From NCBI RefSeq assembly GCF_009938015.1, contig NZ_AP021884.1:2544585-2608584 (forward strand): 64,000 nucleotides of DNA, in the 5' to 3' direction. The stretch is from Sulfuriferula plumbiphila. Lineage in GTDB: Bacteria > Pseudomonadota > Gammaproteobacteria > Burkholderiales > Sulfuriferulaceae. Positions 26,941-35,428 of the stretch are shown in pieces; position 1 is the stretch's first letter, and every line of letters starts with the position of its first letter. A program made the position numbers and the translations under genes. The notes beneath the pieces were generated by a model that saw only the letters and a list, made by a program, of their open reading frames with translations, was not told the origin of the DNA and did no database searches.

Positions 26941-27475
26941 TCAAGCCTGAAGTGCAACGGGGTTATGACGAGAGTGTAACTGCTTCATGAAAATCTCGAG
27001 GGGTGTTTTGAAGCCGGGGCATTTTCCGGGTTGGTGGTTGAGGTGGTGCATAGCGAAGACGATGTCCTTGGCAGTGATGGAGTTGTAGCGCATCTTTTAC
27101 GGGAAGAACTGGCGGATCAGACCGTTCATGTTCTCATTGGCACCACGCTCCCGGGAGGCATAGGGATGAACGAAGAAGAAGCCGGCATCGGGTTTCTTGG
27201 CGATCTGGTCGTGCTGAGCGAACTTCTTCCCATAGTCGGCTGTCACGGTATGAACAAAGGCCGCAACAGGCATCAGCAGGTAAATCATGGCATCCGAGAC
27301 AACCTGTGCGGTCTTGAACGGAACATGGGCGATCAAGGAATAGCGAGACTTGCGCTCGTTGAGCGTGACGAGCGTCTGTTGCTGGCCGGCACCAATGACC
27401 AAGTCGCCTTCCCAGCCGCCGAAACGCTTGCGGCTGTCGACGATAGCCGGGCGCTTCTCAATCGACACCTGGTTT
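26941..27475 (-). pseudogene. IS30-family transposase, truncated and frameshifted
   Basis: The minus-strand translation VSIEKRPAIVDSRKRFGGWE then GDLVIGAG, VTADYGKKFAQHDQIA and HPYASRERGANENMNGLI is the catalytic core of IS30-family transposases. After QFFP a one-base frameshift brings a TAA; the true C-terminus continues in another frame (KDIVFAMHHLNHQPGKCPGF, ending NPVALQA). The N-terminal helix-turn-helix half is missing, cut near 27475, where a group II intron fragment abuts. It cannot encode an active transposase. Confidence 0.85.
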
Positions 27476-27493
27476 GTGTTTTATGTGTTTTAT

Positions 27494-27566
27494 GAACCGC
27501 CGGATGCGGAACCGCATGTCCAGTGGTGTGGGAGGACGGTAGGGGAGACCCTACCTCCTACCCGAT
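27494..27566 (+). mobile_element. 3'-terminal fragment (domains V-VI) of a bacterial class C-like group II intron
   Basis: GAACCGCCGGATGCGGAACC followed by GCATGTCCAGTGGT folds as domain V: an ACC/GGT outer stem, then a GGATGCG/CGCAT-GT-CC inner helix with GAAC loop and two-base bulge. GTGGGAGGACGGTAGGGGAG and ACCCTACCTCCTACCCGAT follow, a good domain VI hairpin and class C-type 3' end. No maturase or 5' domains remain. It is related to the minus-strand fragment at 9886-9954, with the same GGTGCG/GGATGCG, GAACCGCAT core. It lies against the IS30 remnant and ends 54 bases from the cobQ stop. Confidence 0.7.
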
Positions 27567-27619
27567 GGAATATGAAATCAACGCATGATTTCGATCTGCA
27601 GCGCGATCACTGGAGCCGT

Positions 27620-29125
27620 CTATCTGCTCGGAAAATTGATGTCGATTCCGTGTGTGATCCAATTTGAAGGTATCGCCAGGTTTTGGCGGATGGCCGCAAG
27701 TGCCTCGAATAGCGGCACTGAAGCGTCTGCTATCCGATCCAGACTTTTCTCGCGCAACAGGGCAAGGTCAATCACGGTTGCGCTTGCGAGTCCGGCCCAG
27801 TGCAGCAACGCAGCAGATGCTTGCGGCGTATCGAACAAACCATGCAGATAGGTGCCCAGGATCTGCCCATCGGCTGAGCGCGCTCCTTCGGGCCGGTCGT
27901 CAATATAAAAAGCGGGGTTAGTGAGTGCCGCGCCCTGCGATGTTCCCATATGAATTTCGTAACCGGCAACTCCGGCATCGGCAAAAGCGCAACGGCCACG
28001 GACCTGGATCACGCGCTTGTGCTGTGTCAGCTCGGTATCGATGTCGAGCAAGCCGAGCGCTTGCGATACGCCCGGCAAACCTTCTGCCCCGTGCGGGTCG
28101 GCGATTGTCTTGCCCAGCATCTGGAATCCTCCGCAGATCCCAATGACCTTGCCGCCATAACGCAGGTGTTTGGTCAACGCTTCCTGCCAGCCTTGTTCGA
28201 CCAGCCAGGCCAAGTCTGCACGGGTACTTTTACTGCCGGGCAGGATGATGAGATCGGCTGGCGGAATCGCTTGCCCCGATCCGATGAATTTCAGATCCAC
28301 ATCCGGGTGGGCGCGCAGCGCGTCAAAGTCAGTATGGTTGCTGATCCTCGGCAAGACCGGGACCACGACACGAAATCCTCCACCCGCCGTTTGCGCTGAC
28401 TGGATCGCATCTTCGGCATCCAGGAACAAACCCTGCAAATACGGCAACACTGCCAGCACCGGTTTGCCGGTTTGCCGTTCCAGCCATTCCAGACCCGGCT
28501 CCAGCAAGCCGATATCGCCGCGAAAGCGATTGATGACGAAGCCGATAATGCGTTGTCGCTCGCTGCCGGACAGGCATGCAAGGGTGCCAACGATGTGCGC
28601 AAACACGCCGCCGCGATCAATATCGGCCACCAGGATCACCGGGCAATCAACCGCTTCGGCGAAACCCATGTTGGCGATGTCGCGCTCGCGCAGATTGACT
28701 TCGGCCGGGCTGCCGGCGCCTTCCACGATCACGGCTTCATATTGCCCGGCAAGCCGCCGGTACGAGGCCAGCACCGCCTGCATCGCGACCGTCTTGTATT
28801 GGTGGTAATCGCGCGCGTTCATGTCGGCCCGCACTTTGCCGTGGATGATGACTTGCGCGCCGGTATCGCTGGATGGCTTGAGCAACACCGGATTCATGTC
28901 GGTATGCGGCGCCAGTCCGGCCGCCTGCGCCTGCAATGCCTGCGCCCGTCCGATCTCTCCCCCGTCCGCGGTCACTGCGCTATTGAGCGCCATATTCTGC
29001 GGCTTGAAAGGAACCACCCTGATGCCTTGCCTGGCCAATAAACGGCATAGCGCCGCCACCACGGTGCTTTTGCCGGCATCGGAGGTCGTGCCTTGCACCA
29101 TCAAGGTGGGATACGGAAAATTCAT
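27620..29125 (-). CDS. cobQ: cobyric acid synthase (amidating)
   Basis: Glutamine-dependent amidation of adenosylcobyrinic acid a,c-diamide to cobyric acid (CobQ/CbiP), 501 residues. The N-terminal ATPase domain has [19 protein letters not shown]. The C-terminal class I glutamine amidotransferase-like domain has [11 protein letters not shown], with Cys as nucleophile, and YLHGLFD. The ATG at 29125 follows GAGGAGAG, and the stop of the cobD gene overlaps it (ATGA). It is the last gene of the long minus-strand B12 operon; mobile-element remnants follow its end. Confidence 0.93.
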   Translation of the reverse strand: MNFPYPTLMVQGTTSDAGKSTVVAALCRLLARQGIRVVPFKPQNMALNSAVTADGGEIGRAQALQAQAAGLAPHTDMNPVLLKPSSDTGAQVIIHGKVRADMNARDYHQYKTVAMQAVLASYRRLAGQYEAVIVEGAGSPAEVNLRERDIANMGFAEAVDCPVILVADIDRGGVFAHIVGTLACLSGSERQRIIGFVINRFRGDIGLLEPGLEWLERQTGKPVLAVLPYLQGLFLDAEDAIQSAQTAGGGFRVVVPVLPRISNHTDFDALRAHPDVDLKFIGSGQAIPPADLIILPGSKSTRADLAWLVEQGWQEALTKHLRYGGKVIGICGGFQMLGKTIADPHGAEGLPGVSQALGLLDIDTELTQHKRVIQVRGRCAFADAGVAGYEIHMGTSQGAALTNPAFYIDDRPEGARSADGQILGTYLHGLFDTPQASAALLHWAGLASATVIDLALLREKSLDRIADASVPLFEALAAIRQNLAIPSNWITHGIDINFPSR

Positions 29126-30165
29126 GGACACTCTCCTCTGTGTTTGCGTGCTTGCTGCGGTTTTTCGCACAGCCCTGTTTGCGCTGCAGTCCATGCCGCA
29201 AGCGCCTGCTCCAGACGCTGCCAGCCAGCCTCGTCCAGCGGCAACCCAAGCCGTATGCCACGCGCACCGCGCGTGAACCAGCGCACCCAAATGCCACGTT
29301 GCGCCATGTGCTGCCAAAATGCTTCGGCGTGCGGCTCGGACCACCATTGATACAGGGCGCCGCCGCTCGCGCTGATCGCGTGACTGGCCAGCAGCCCATG
29401 TAAACGCTCGCCAGCGCTCAGCAAATGTTTGCGCATCGCCTGCTGCCAGGAACGATCGGCCAGGGCAGCGCAGCCGATGTCGTGTGCCGGGCCACTCACC
29501 GACCACGGGCCGAGAACATCCGACAACGCTGATAACAGCGCAGGCTGTGCCGCCACGAAACCCAGCCGCAGTCCCGCCAGGCCGAAAAACTTGCCCACCG
29601 AGCGCAGCACAATCAGGCCCGGACGATCAGACCAGGCCGCTACGCTCAACTGCGGCACGGTATCGCCAAATGCTTCATCGACCACCAGCCAGCCGTTGCG
29701 CAATGCCAGCTGCCCGGCCCAGGCCAGCAGTATTTCAGGTGCAATGGTGGCGCCGGTCGGATTGTTCGGATTGCAGATCACCATCACCTCGCAATCCGCC
29801 ACGGCGGAACCCAGTTCGTCATGGCCTACTTCACGCACCGCATGGCCTGCTTGCGCCCAGCGATGCGCATGTTCGGCATAAGCGGGCGCAGCCACCACTA
29901 CCCGCGCCGGCGCGCGCAAGCGCGGCAGTGCCTGAATCGCGGCTTGCGTGCCCGCCACCGGCAATACCCGTGGCGCGCCGTAATAGGCCGCCGCGGCGGC
30001 GGCCAGTGCCGGACTGGCCTCCGGCAGGCGATGCCACGCATCCGCAGCCAAAGGAGGGACAGGATACGGCTGCGGATTGATGCCGGTAGAAAGATCGATC
30101 CACTCTTCGCGCGGCCGGCCGAAGCGGGCGATGGCATCGTGCAGGTTGCCGCCATGTTCAAGCAT
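29122..30165 (-). CDS. cobD: threonine-phosphate decarboxylase (aminopropanol arm of B12)
   Basis: PLP-dependent enzyme (CobD of Salmonella, CobC of Pseudomonas), 347 residues, making (R)-1-amino-2-propanol phosphate for the nucleotide-loop linker. The aminotransferase class I fold is evident: [22 protein letters not shown] and the PLP lysine in [16 protein letters not shown]. It begins [16 protein letters not shown], a typical CobD/CobC N-terminus. It sits 3 bases after cbiB, whose product uses the same linker, and overlaps cobQ. Confidence 0.9.
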   Translation of the reverse strand: MLEHGGNLHDAIARFGRPREEWIDLSTGINPQPYPVPPLAADAWHRLPEASPALAAAAAAYYGAPRVLPVAGTQAAIQALPRLRAPARVVVAAPAYAEHAHRWAQAGHAVREVGHDELGSAVADCEVMVICNPNNPTGATIAPEILLAWAGQLALRNGWLVVDEAFGDTVPQLSVAAWSDRPGLIVLRSVGKFFGLAGLRLGFVAAQPALLSALSDVLGPWSVSGPAHDIGCAALADRSWQQAMRKHLLSAGERLHGLLASHAISASGGALYQWWSEPHAEAFWQHMAQRGIWVRWFTRGARGIRLGLPLDEAGWQRLEQALAAWTAAQTGLCEKPQQARKHRGECP

Positions 30166-30168
30166 GCA

Positions 30169-31119
30169 TCACCCTTTCAGGAAAGATATGCATGCCGCGA
30201 TGCTCAGCATGACCATCCATAGCGCGGTTGTGCCAGCGACCAGCCGCCATGCGCGTCCGATATCGGTCGCGCGTGCGGCGCAGCCGCTCCCCAGCGCTGG
30301 CCTGTTCTCAATCACCCCATCGTAAACGGCTGCGCCACCGAGTGCGAGGCCCAGGGCGCCGGCACCCGCCGCCATGACCGGACCGGCATTGGGACTGGAC
30401 CAGTCTGGCGCCTGCGTATGCCAGCAACGCAACGCTTGCCGGGTATTGCCCAGCAAGGCGTAAGACAATGCGGTGAGCCTTGCCGGAATCCAGTTCAATG
30501 CATCGTCGATGCGGGCAGCCACGCACCCGAAGGCATGATGGCGCGGGGTACGGTATCCCCACATCGCATCCAGCGTATTCGCCAGCCGGAACAATACGGC
30601 ACCCGGCCCACCCGCAACCATGAACCAGAACAGCGTGCCGAACACGGCATCGTTGCCGTTTTCCAGCAGGGACTCCACGCCAGCTCTGGCCAGACTGGAG
30701 GCATCGGCCTGCGCCGTGTCGCGACTGACGATGCGCGCGGTTAGCCGGCGCGCCCGGGCCAGGTCGTTCTGTGCCAGCGCCCGTTCGATCGGCAGCGCAT
30801 GGTCGCGCAAACTGCGCAGCCCGAGGCTGAAATAAAGCAGCACCGCGTGTATGCCGGCGCTCGCCCATATTCCCAGGACCGCGCTCCAGCGGATGCTCCA
30901 ATACGCGAGCAGCACCAACGGCAATACCGCCAACAGCCAGGCCAACGCACCCGTCCAGTATTTGCGTTCGCCCTGATTCAGCCTGCGTTCCAGTCCATTG
31001 GCCAGCCGGCCAAACCCCACCAGCGGATGCCAGCGCCGCACCTCGCCAAGAATCAGATCGAGTACCACGCCGATGATGACCAGCAGCGCGATCATCGTTA
31101 CGTTCAGCGCCATCAGCAT
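30169..31119 (-). CDS. cbiB: adenosylcobinamide-phosphate synthase
   Basis: Membrane enzyme (CbiB/CobD family, about 316 residues) that attaches aminopropanol phosphate to cobyric acid. Several hydrophobic segments are visible (for example residues 4-20 and about 55-90), with family motifs [37 protein letters not shown] and [19 protein letters not shown]. The ATG at 31119 lies 2 bases after the cobU stop, with AAAGG upstream; the longer frame to 31161 overlaps cobU and adds no conserved sequence. Confidence 0.9.
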   Translation of the reverse strand: MLMALNVTMIALLVIIGVVLDLILGEVRRWHPLVGFGRLANGLERRLNQGERKYWTGALAWLLAVLPLVLLAYWSIRWSAVLGIWASAGIHAVLLYFSLGLRSLRDHALPIERALAQNDLARARRLTARIVSRDTAQADASSLARAGVESLLENGNDAVFGTLFWFMVAGGPGAVLFRLANTLDAMWGYRTPRHHAFGCVAARIDDALNWIPARLTALSYALLGNTRQALRCWHTQAPDWSSPNAGPVMAAGAGALGLALGGAAVYDGVIENRPALGSGCAARATDIGRAWRLVAGTTALWMVMLSIAACISFLKG

Positions 31120-31121
31120 GG

Positions 31122-31670
31122 TCAGCCTTTCAGCATCAGCGGCAAGCCGGCGGCGACCCACACCGCACGCTCGCAGCCTGCCGCCACCGCCTGATTCAAG
31201 CGGCCCGCTTCATCGACAAACCAGCGCGATAGCGCGCCTTGCGGGATCACGCCCATGCCGACTTCATTGGATACCAGGATCACATCGCCGGCGGCTTGCT
31301 CCAGCGCTTGCAGGAAGCGCTCGCGTTCCTCGCGAAAGCACGCGGGCGGAATAATCTCGCCCACCTCGGGAAAAATCTGCGTCTGTGCGAACAGTAAATT
31401 GGAAAGCCAGGCGGTCAGGCAATCGATCAGGACCAAGCGTTCCGGCCCGCTCCATTTTGCGATGGCAGCACCCAGGGCCAGCGGTTCTTCAACGGTCATC
31501 CAGGCGCGATCGCGCCGCTGCCGATGGCAGGCAATGCGCGCCGCCATTTCGGCATCGCCCTCTTGCGCGGTCGCGACATAGATCACCGCCTTGCCGGTAG
31601 CCGCAGCGAGCTGTTCGGCATAGGCGCTTTTGCCGGAGCGTGCGCCACCCAATACCAGCGTACGAATCAT
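31122..31670 (-). CDS. cobU: adenosylcobinamide kinase / adenosylcobinamide-phosphate guanylyltransferase
   Basis: Bifunctional CobU/CobP enzyme of about 182 residues that phosphorylates adenosylcobinamide and transfers GMP, forming the AdoCbi-GDP used by CobS. The P-loop [12 protein letters not shown] is at the very N-terminus. The guanylylated His region is CHRQRRD, and [15 protein letters not shown] and [10 protein letters not shown] are family motifs. I used the ATG at 31670; one at 31694 would add 8 residues. About 90 bases separate it from bluB, the largest gap in this part of the operon. Confidence 0.9.
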   Translation of the reverse strand: MIRTLVLGGARSGKSAYAEQLAAATGKAVIYVATAQEGDAEMAARIACHRQRRDRAWMTVEEPLALGAAIAKWSGPERLVLIDCLTAWLSNLLFAQTQIFPEVGEIIPPACFREERERFLQALEQAAGDVILVSNEVGMGVIPQGALSRWFVDEAGRLNQAVAAGCERAVWVAAGLPLMLKG

Positions 31671-31761
31671 GTCTGTTGATCTTAAAAAATTCATGCGCTA
31701 CACAGATGAAAGCTGCGGTTCACGATGCAGCGCCATTTAAATGGTGGCAATCGATTCTGGT

Positions 31762-32427
31762 TCATTCAGGTTCGCCATGACTCTCGGCCTGATTGCGCCA
31801 CGTATTCTCATACACCATGTCCTGCAGCTTCTGCCGCTCCGCCCAGCCTTCGATTTCGAGCATCGGCTTCGGATAAAAGGCTTCCACATGGCCAAGGCAC
31901 AGTATTGCAATCGGCTTGGCGCCGGCGGGCATGCCCAGCAGCAGGGCAAGCTGTTGCGGATCGAACAGCGACACCCAGCCCATGCCGATGCCTTCGGCAC
32001 GAGCTGCCAGCCAGATATTCTGAATCGCGCAGGCGACCGAGGCGAGGTCCATTTCCGGCAGCGTGCGGCGTCCGAAAATATGCGCCTCGCGCCGATCCAT
32101 CAACGCCACCACCAGCAGTTCGCCGCATTCGCGCACCCCTTCCACTTTCAGCCGCATGAATTCGTCTTCGCGCTCGTGCAAGGCATGTGCGGTGTGGATG
32201 CGCTCTTGCTCGACCATCTGGTGAATGGTGCTACGCAGGCCCGGGTCGGCAATCCGGATAAACCGCCATGGCTGCATGAAACCGACGCTGGGGGCCAGAT
32301 GCGCGGCATTCAGCAGGCGCGCCAGCAACTCCGGCTCGATAGGGTCAGGAAGAAAATGGCGGATATCGCGCCGTTCGGCAATCACCTTGTAAACTGCGGC
32401 GATTTCTTCGTTGCTGAATCGGTTCAT
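31762..32427 (-). CDS. bluB: 5,6-dimethylbenzimidazole synthase
   Basis: Flavin-destructase BluB (221 residues) that turns reduced FMN plus O2 into dimethylbenzimidazole, the lower ligand of B12. It has a nitroreductase-like fold with ERRDIRHFLPDP, HLAPSVGFMQPWRFI and AEGIGMGWVSLFDP. Its oxygen requirement contrasts with the early-cobalt corrin route encoded around it, but that mix is common in facultative bacteria. It overlaps cobB by 4 bases. CobT, which uses its product, is encoded at 52553-53587. Confidence 0.93.
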   Translation of the reverse strand: MNRFSNEEIAAVYKVIAERRDIRHFLPDPIEPELLARLLNAAHLAPSVGFMQPWRFIRIADPGLRSTIHQMVEQERIHTAHALHEREDEFMRLKVEGVRECGELLVVALMDRREAHIFGRRTLPEMDLASVACAIQNIWLAARAEGIGMGWVSLFDPQQLALLLGMPAGAKPIAILCLGHVEAFYPKPMLEIEGWAERQKLQDMVYENTWRNQAESHGEPE

Positions 32428-33716
32428 GGCAGGAACAACCGGGCGGCCACGCTTGGATTGGAAGGAAAATAACAGTGCAGGTAAGTTGCCGTCAGCCGCG
32501 CCAGTCGAAAGATCCTTTCCCCTTGCGAAGTATTGTACAAACGCTCGCCGGATGCGACCGGAACCAGCGGCGTGTCAATCACCGAATGGTGAAAGGCATG
32601 ACTGCGCAGCACGCCGCCAGGCATCGGCGCGGATTGATAACCCAGGCCTTGCCGGCGCGCCTGCATGACGGCGTGTCCCGGCAACAGACCCGTCATCGCG
32701 GCGCGCTGTCCGGCTTTGTCGGTGAGCGATTCGAACAGGTACAGCATGCCGCCGCATTCCGCGTAAATCGGTTTCCCCTGCCGGAAGTGGCTGTGCAGCG
32801 CGGCTTTCATTGGCGCGTTATCCTGCAATTGCTGCAAATGCAGTTCCGGATAACCGCCCGGCAGGTAAAGGCTGTCGACCTGCGGCAGCGCCTGGTCGGC
32901 GAGCGGCGAAAAGAAAACCAGCTCGGCGCCCAGCGCCCGCAACACATCCAGGTTGGCCGGATAGATAAACGAAAACGCCGCATCGCGTGCAATGCCGATG
33001 CGTGTCCCGGCCAGCAGTTGCGGCAGCGGTTCTGCACTGGCACAGGTGAATTCCACTGCTGCCGGCAATGCGGCCAGGGCGGTCGAAGCAATCGACGCTG
33101 CGATCGCCGCCAGGCGCGCTTCGAGGTCGACAATCTCTGCGGCCTGAACCAGGCCCAGATGCCGTTCCGGCAAAGTGAATTGCGATGCACGCGGCAGCCC
33201 GCCAAAATAACGCATCCCTGGCGGCATGCCCTGCACCATCATTTCTGCATGACGGGCGCTGGCCACCGCATTGGCCAGGACACCGGCGAACGCCAGCTCG
33301 GAACGAAAATGGGCAAGCCCATACGCGATCGCGCCCAGCGTTTGCGCGGTGCCGGTAGCGTCGATCACCGCCAGCACCGGCACGCCGAGCAATTGCGCCA
33401 GGTCGGCGCTGCTCGGCGTGCCGTCGAACAGGCCCATCACGCCTTCGACCAGAATCAGATCGGCTTCCTGGGCCGCCTCGTACACCAGGCGCCGGCATGC
33501 TGTTTCGCCCGCCAGCCAGAGATCGAGCTGGTATACCGGCTGGCCGCAGGCGCGCTCGAGTATCATCGGGTCGAGAAAATCCGGTCCGGTCTTGAACACC
33601 CTGACCTTGCGGCCTTGATCGGCATGGAAGCGGGCGAGCGCGGCAGTGACGGTCGTCTTGCCGTGATGGGAACCGGGTGCGCTGATGAATAGCGCCGGGC
33701 AGCGTCGCGTTTGCAC
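32424..33716 (-). CDS. cobB: cobyrinic acid a,c-diamide synthase
   Basis: CbiA/CobB amidotransferase of 430 residues that amidates the a and c side chains of (cob)yrinic acid with glutamine and ATP. The N-terminal P-loop-like SAPGSHHGKTTVTAALARF and C-terminal glutaminase Cys in YAECGGMLYL are intact; VEGVMGLFDG is the family motif following the ATPase domain. It starts one base after the cobO stop and ends overlapping bluB by 4 bases. Confidence 0.93.
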   Translation of the reverse strand: MQTRRCPALFISAPGSHHGKTTVTAALARFHADQGRKVRVFKTGPDFLDPMILERACGQPVYQLDLWLAGETACRRLVYEAAQEADLILVEGVMGLFDGTPSSADLAQLLGVPVLAVIDATGTAQTLGAIAYGLAHFRSELAFAGVLANAVASARHAEMMVQGMPPGMRYFGGLPRASQFTLPERHLGLVQAAEIVDLEARLAAIAASIASTALAALPAAVEFTCASAEPLPQLLAGTRIGIARDAAFSFIYPANLDVLRALGAELVFFSPLADQALPQVDSLYLPGGYPELHLQQLQDNAPMKAALHSHFRQGKPIYAECGGMLYLFESLTDKAGQRAAMTGLLPGHAVMQARRQGLGYQSAPMPGGVLRSHAFHHSVIDTPLVPVASGERLYNTSQGERIFRLARLTATYLHCYFPSNPSVAARLFLP

Positions 33717-33717
33717 G

Positions 33718-34320
33718 TTAAAACTCCACGCCTTTTTGCGCCTTGATGCCCTGTTCCTGATACGGATGTTTGACCGGACGAATATCGCTGACGAGATCGG
33801 CCAGTGCGATCAATCCCTCCGGCGCATGGCGGCCGGTGACGACAATGTGCAGCATCTCGCGTCGTTTGCCGAACACCTCGATGACTTCGGCCAGATCGAG
33901 ATATTGATACTTGAGCACGATATTGAGTTCATCCAGAATCACCATGTCGTAGGAAGGATCGTTGATCATCCTGACCGCTTCGGCCCAGCCGTTGGCGGCA
34001 GTTTTCATGTCGGCTGCGCGATCCTGGGTATCCCAGGTGTAGCCGGCGCCGACCACATGGAAATCACAATTGGGGTTACTGCCCAGCACCTGGCGTTCTG
34101 CGCTGTGCAATGCGCCCTTGATGAATTGCACCACACCCAGCTTCATCTGATGGCCGAGTATGCGCAACCCCATGCCGAATGCGGCGGTGGATTTGCCTTT
34201 GCCGGTGCCGGTGTAGACGATCAGCAGGCCTTTTTCCTTTTGCGCGGCGGCCTTCTTTTTTTCGAAGCCTTCCTTGTGGCGCTGGGTCATGCGTTTGTGG
34301 GATTCGGGATCGGTTTTCAT
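33718..34320 (-). CDS. cobO: cob(I)yrinic acid a,c-diamide adenosyltransferase
   Basis: CobO/BtuR-type ATP:corrinoid adenosyltransferase (200 residues) that attaches the upper 5'-deoxyadenosyl ligand. The ATP-binding loop YTGTGKGKSTAAFGMGLR and VVQFIKGALHSAE are diagnostic, with LDELNIVLKY and GRHAPEGLIALADLV later. The N-terminus has a Lys-rich extension of about 25 residues typical of the proteobacterial form. It is spaced one base from both cobW and cobB neighbours. Confidence 0.93.
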   Translation of the reverse strand: MKTDPESHKRMTQRHKEGFEKKKAAAQKEKGLLIVYTGTGKGKSTAAFGMGLRILGHQMKLGVVQFIKGALHSAERQVLGSNPNCDFHVVGAGYTWDTQDRAADMKTAANGWAEAVRMINDPSYDMVILDELNIVLKYQYLDLAEVIEVFGKRREMLHIVVTGRHAPEGLIALADLVSDIRPVKHPYQEQGIKAQKGVEF

Positions 34321-34321
34321 A

Positions 34322-35428
34322 TCATTTCCAGAGGGTTCCTGTCATTTCGGTCAATAACGCTGCGATATTGGCGCGGCTCAGGTGGTAGCCGATGAAAACC
34401 AGTTCCGATTTCTGAACGGCCGGTTTTGCCGCATCGACACTGATCACCACGCGCGAGCGCACGCCCTGCACCAGCACCGCACGCTCCGAATCGCGGGTAC
34501 GAATAAAACCCTTGCTGCGCAATATCGGCTCCGCCCTGGCCGCTTCGATCAGCGCGGATCTCAATGTTTCTGTTTGCTGCGGCGCCTGGCTGCGCAGCAC
34601 AAACGACAGCCAGCCCGGATCCTGCTCATGAAAATGCCTGTGCGTTGCGAGCCCATGGCTATGGGCACTCAAACCGGAATGCGCATGACCGTTCAGGCGG
34701 TCTTGATTGCCGGGCGGAGAAGCATCGGGACCCGGCATCGGCGTGTAACGGTGGTTGTGCGCAACCAGCGTCGGCTGGTGCAGGCGCAGGCCCAGAGCGA
34801 GCCGGATATCGAGCTGCGCATGGTAGGCAAGTTCAAGAAAGCGCACGTTCGGCGCGCGTTGTCGCACGCGCGTCTCGGCCAGTAGCAGCGCCTTTTCATC
34901 AAGCAGGTCGATCTTGTTCAGCACCACGACATCGGCATATTCGAGCTGCTGTTCAAACAGGCTGGCGACCGCAGCTTGCGGGCTATGGGCCGCATTGTCG
35001 GGTTCGAATTGATCGGCCAATAACAAGGGCGTATCCACCACTGCCAGTGTCGCATCCAGAATAAAATCTCCGGCCAGCCCGGGTCCCTGCAGCATTTCCA
35101 TTACCGCCGTCGGCAGCGCCAGGCCGGAGGTTTCGATCAGCACATGATCGACATGGGCGCGGCGCTCGGCGATCGCGCGCATGACGGGGATAAAAAGTTC
35201 GTCATCGCCATAGGCAATCAGGCCGTACGGAAAATCGTGAATCCGGATCTGGTCGTTACCGTCAACGCCACCCCGAAGCAGCGCGCCATCAATGGAGACC
35301 TCGCCGAACTCATTGATCAATAGCGCGAGGCGGCTGGTTTGCCTGCGGTTAATCAGGCCGCGAAGCACAGTGGTTTTACCCGAGCCCAGAAAACCGGTGA
35401 CGATGGTGACCGGGATCAACTGATTCAT
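34322..35428 (-). CDS. cobW: CobW-family metal chaperone GTPase with His-rich linker
   Basis: G3E-family GTPase of about 368 residues, thought to deliver cobalt. GFLGSGKTT (Walker A), ESGL-type switch as IETSGLALP, and NKIDLLD for guanine are present. The usual CxCC metal motif after switch I is replaced here by DGALLRGGVDG; instead a His-rich linker at about residues 250-300 (HNHRY, GHAHSG, HSHGLATHRHFHEQD) could bind metal. The C-terminal CobW domain is intact. The ATG at 35428 overlaps the cobJ/K stop by 4 bases; the frame upstream of it is antisense-like low-quality sequence. Confidence 0.85.
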   Translation of the reverse strand: MNQLIPVTIVTGFLGSGKTTVLRGLINRRQTSRLALLINEFGEVSIDGALLRGGVDGNDQIRIHDFPYGLIAYGDDELFIPVMRAIAERRAHVDHVLIETSGLALPTAVMEMLQGPGLAGDFILDATLAVVDTPLLLADQFEPDNAAHSPQAAVASLFEQQLEYADVVVLNKIDLLDEKALLLAETRVRQRAPNVRFLELAYHAQLDIRLALGLRLHQPTLVAHNHRYTPMPGPDASPPGNQDRLNGHAHSGLSAHSHGLATHRHFHEQDPGWLSFVLRSQAPQQTETLRSALIEAARAEPILRSKGFIRTRDSERAVLVQGVRSRVVISVDAAKPAVQKSELVFIGYHLSRANIAALLTEMTGTLWK

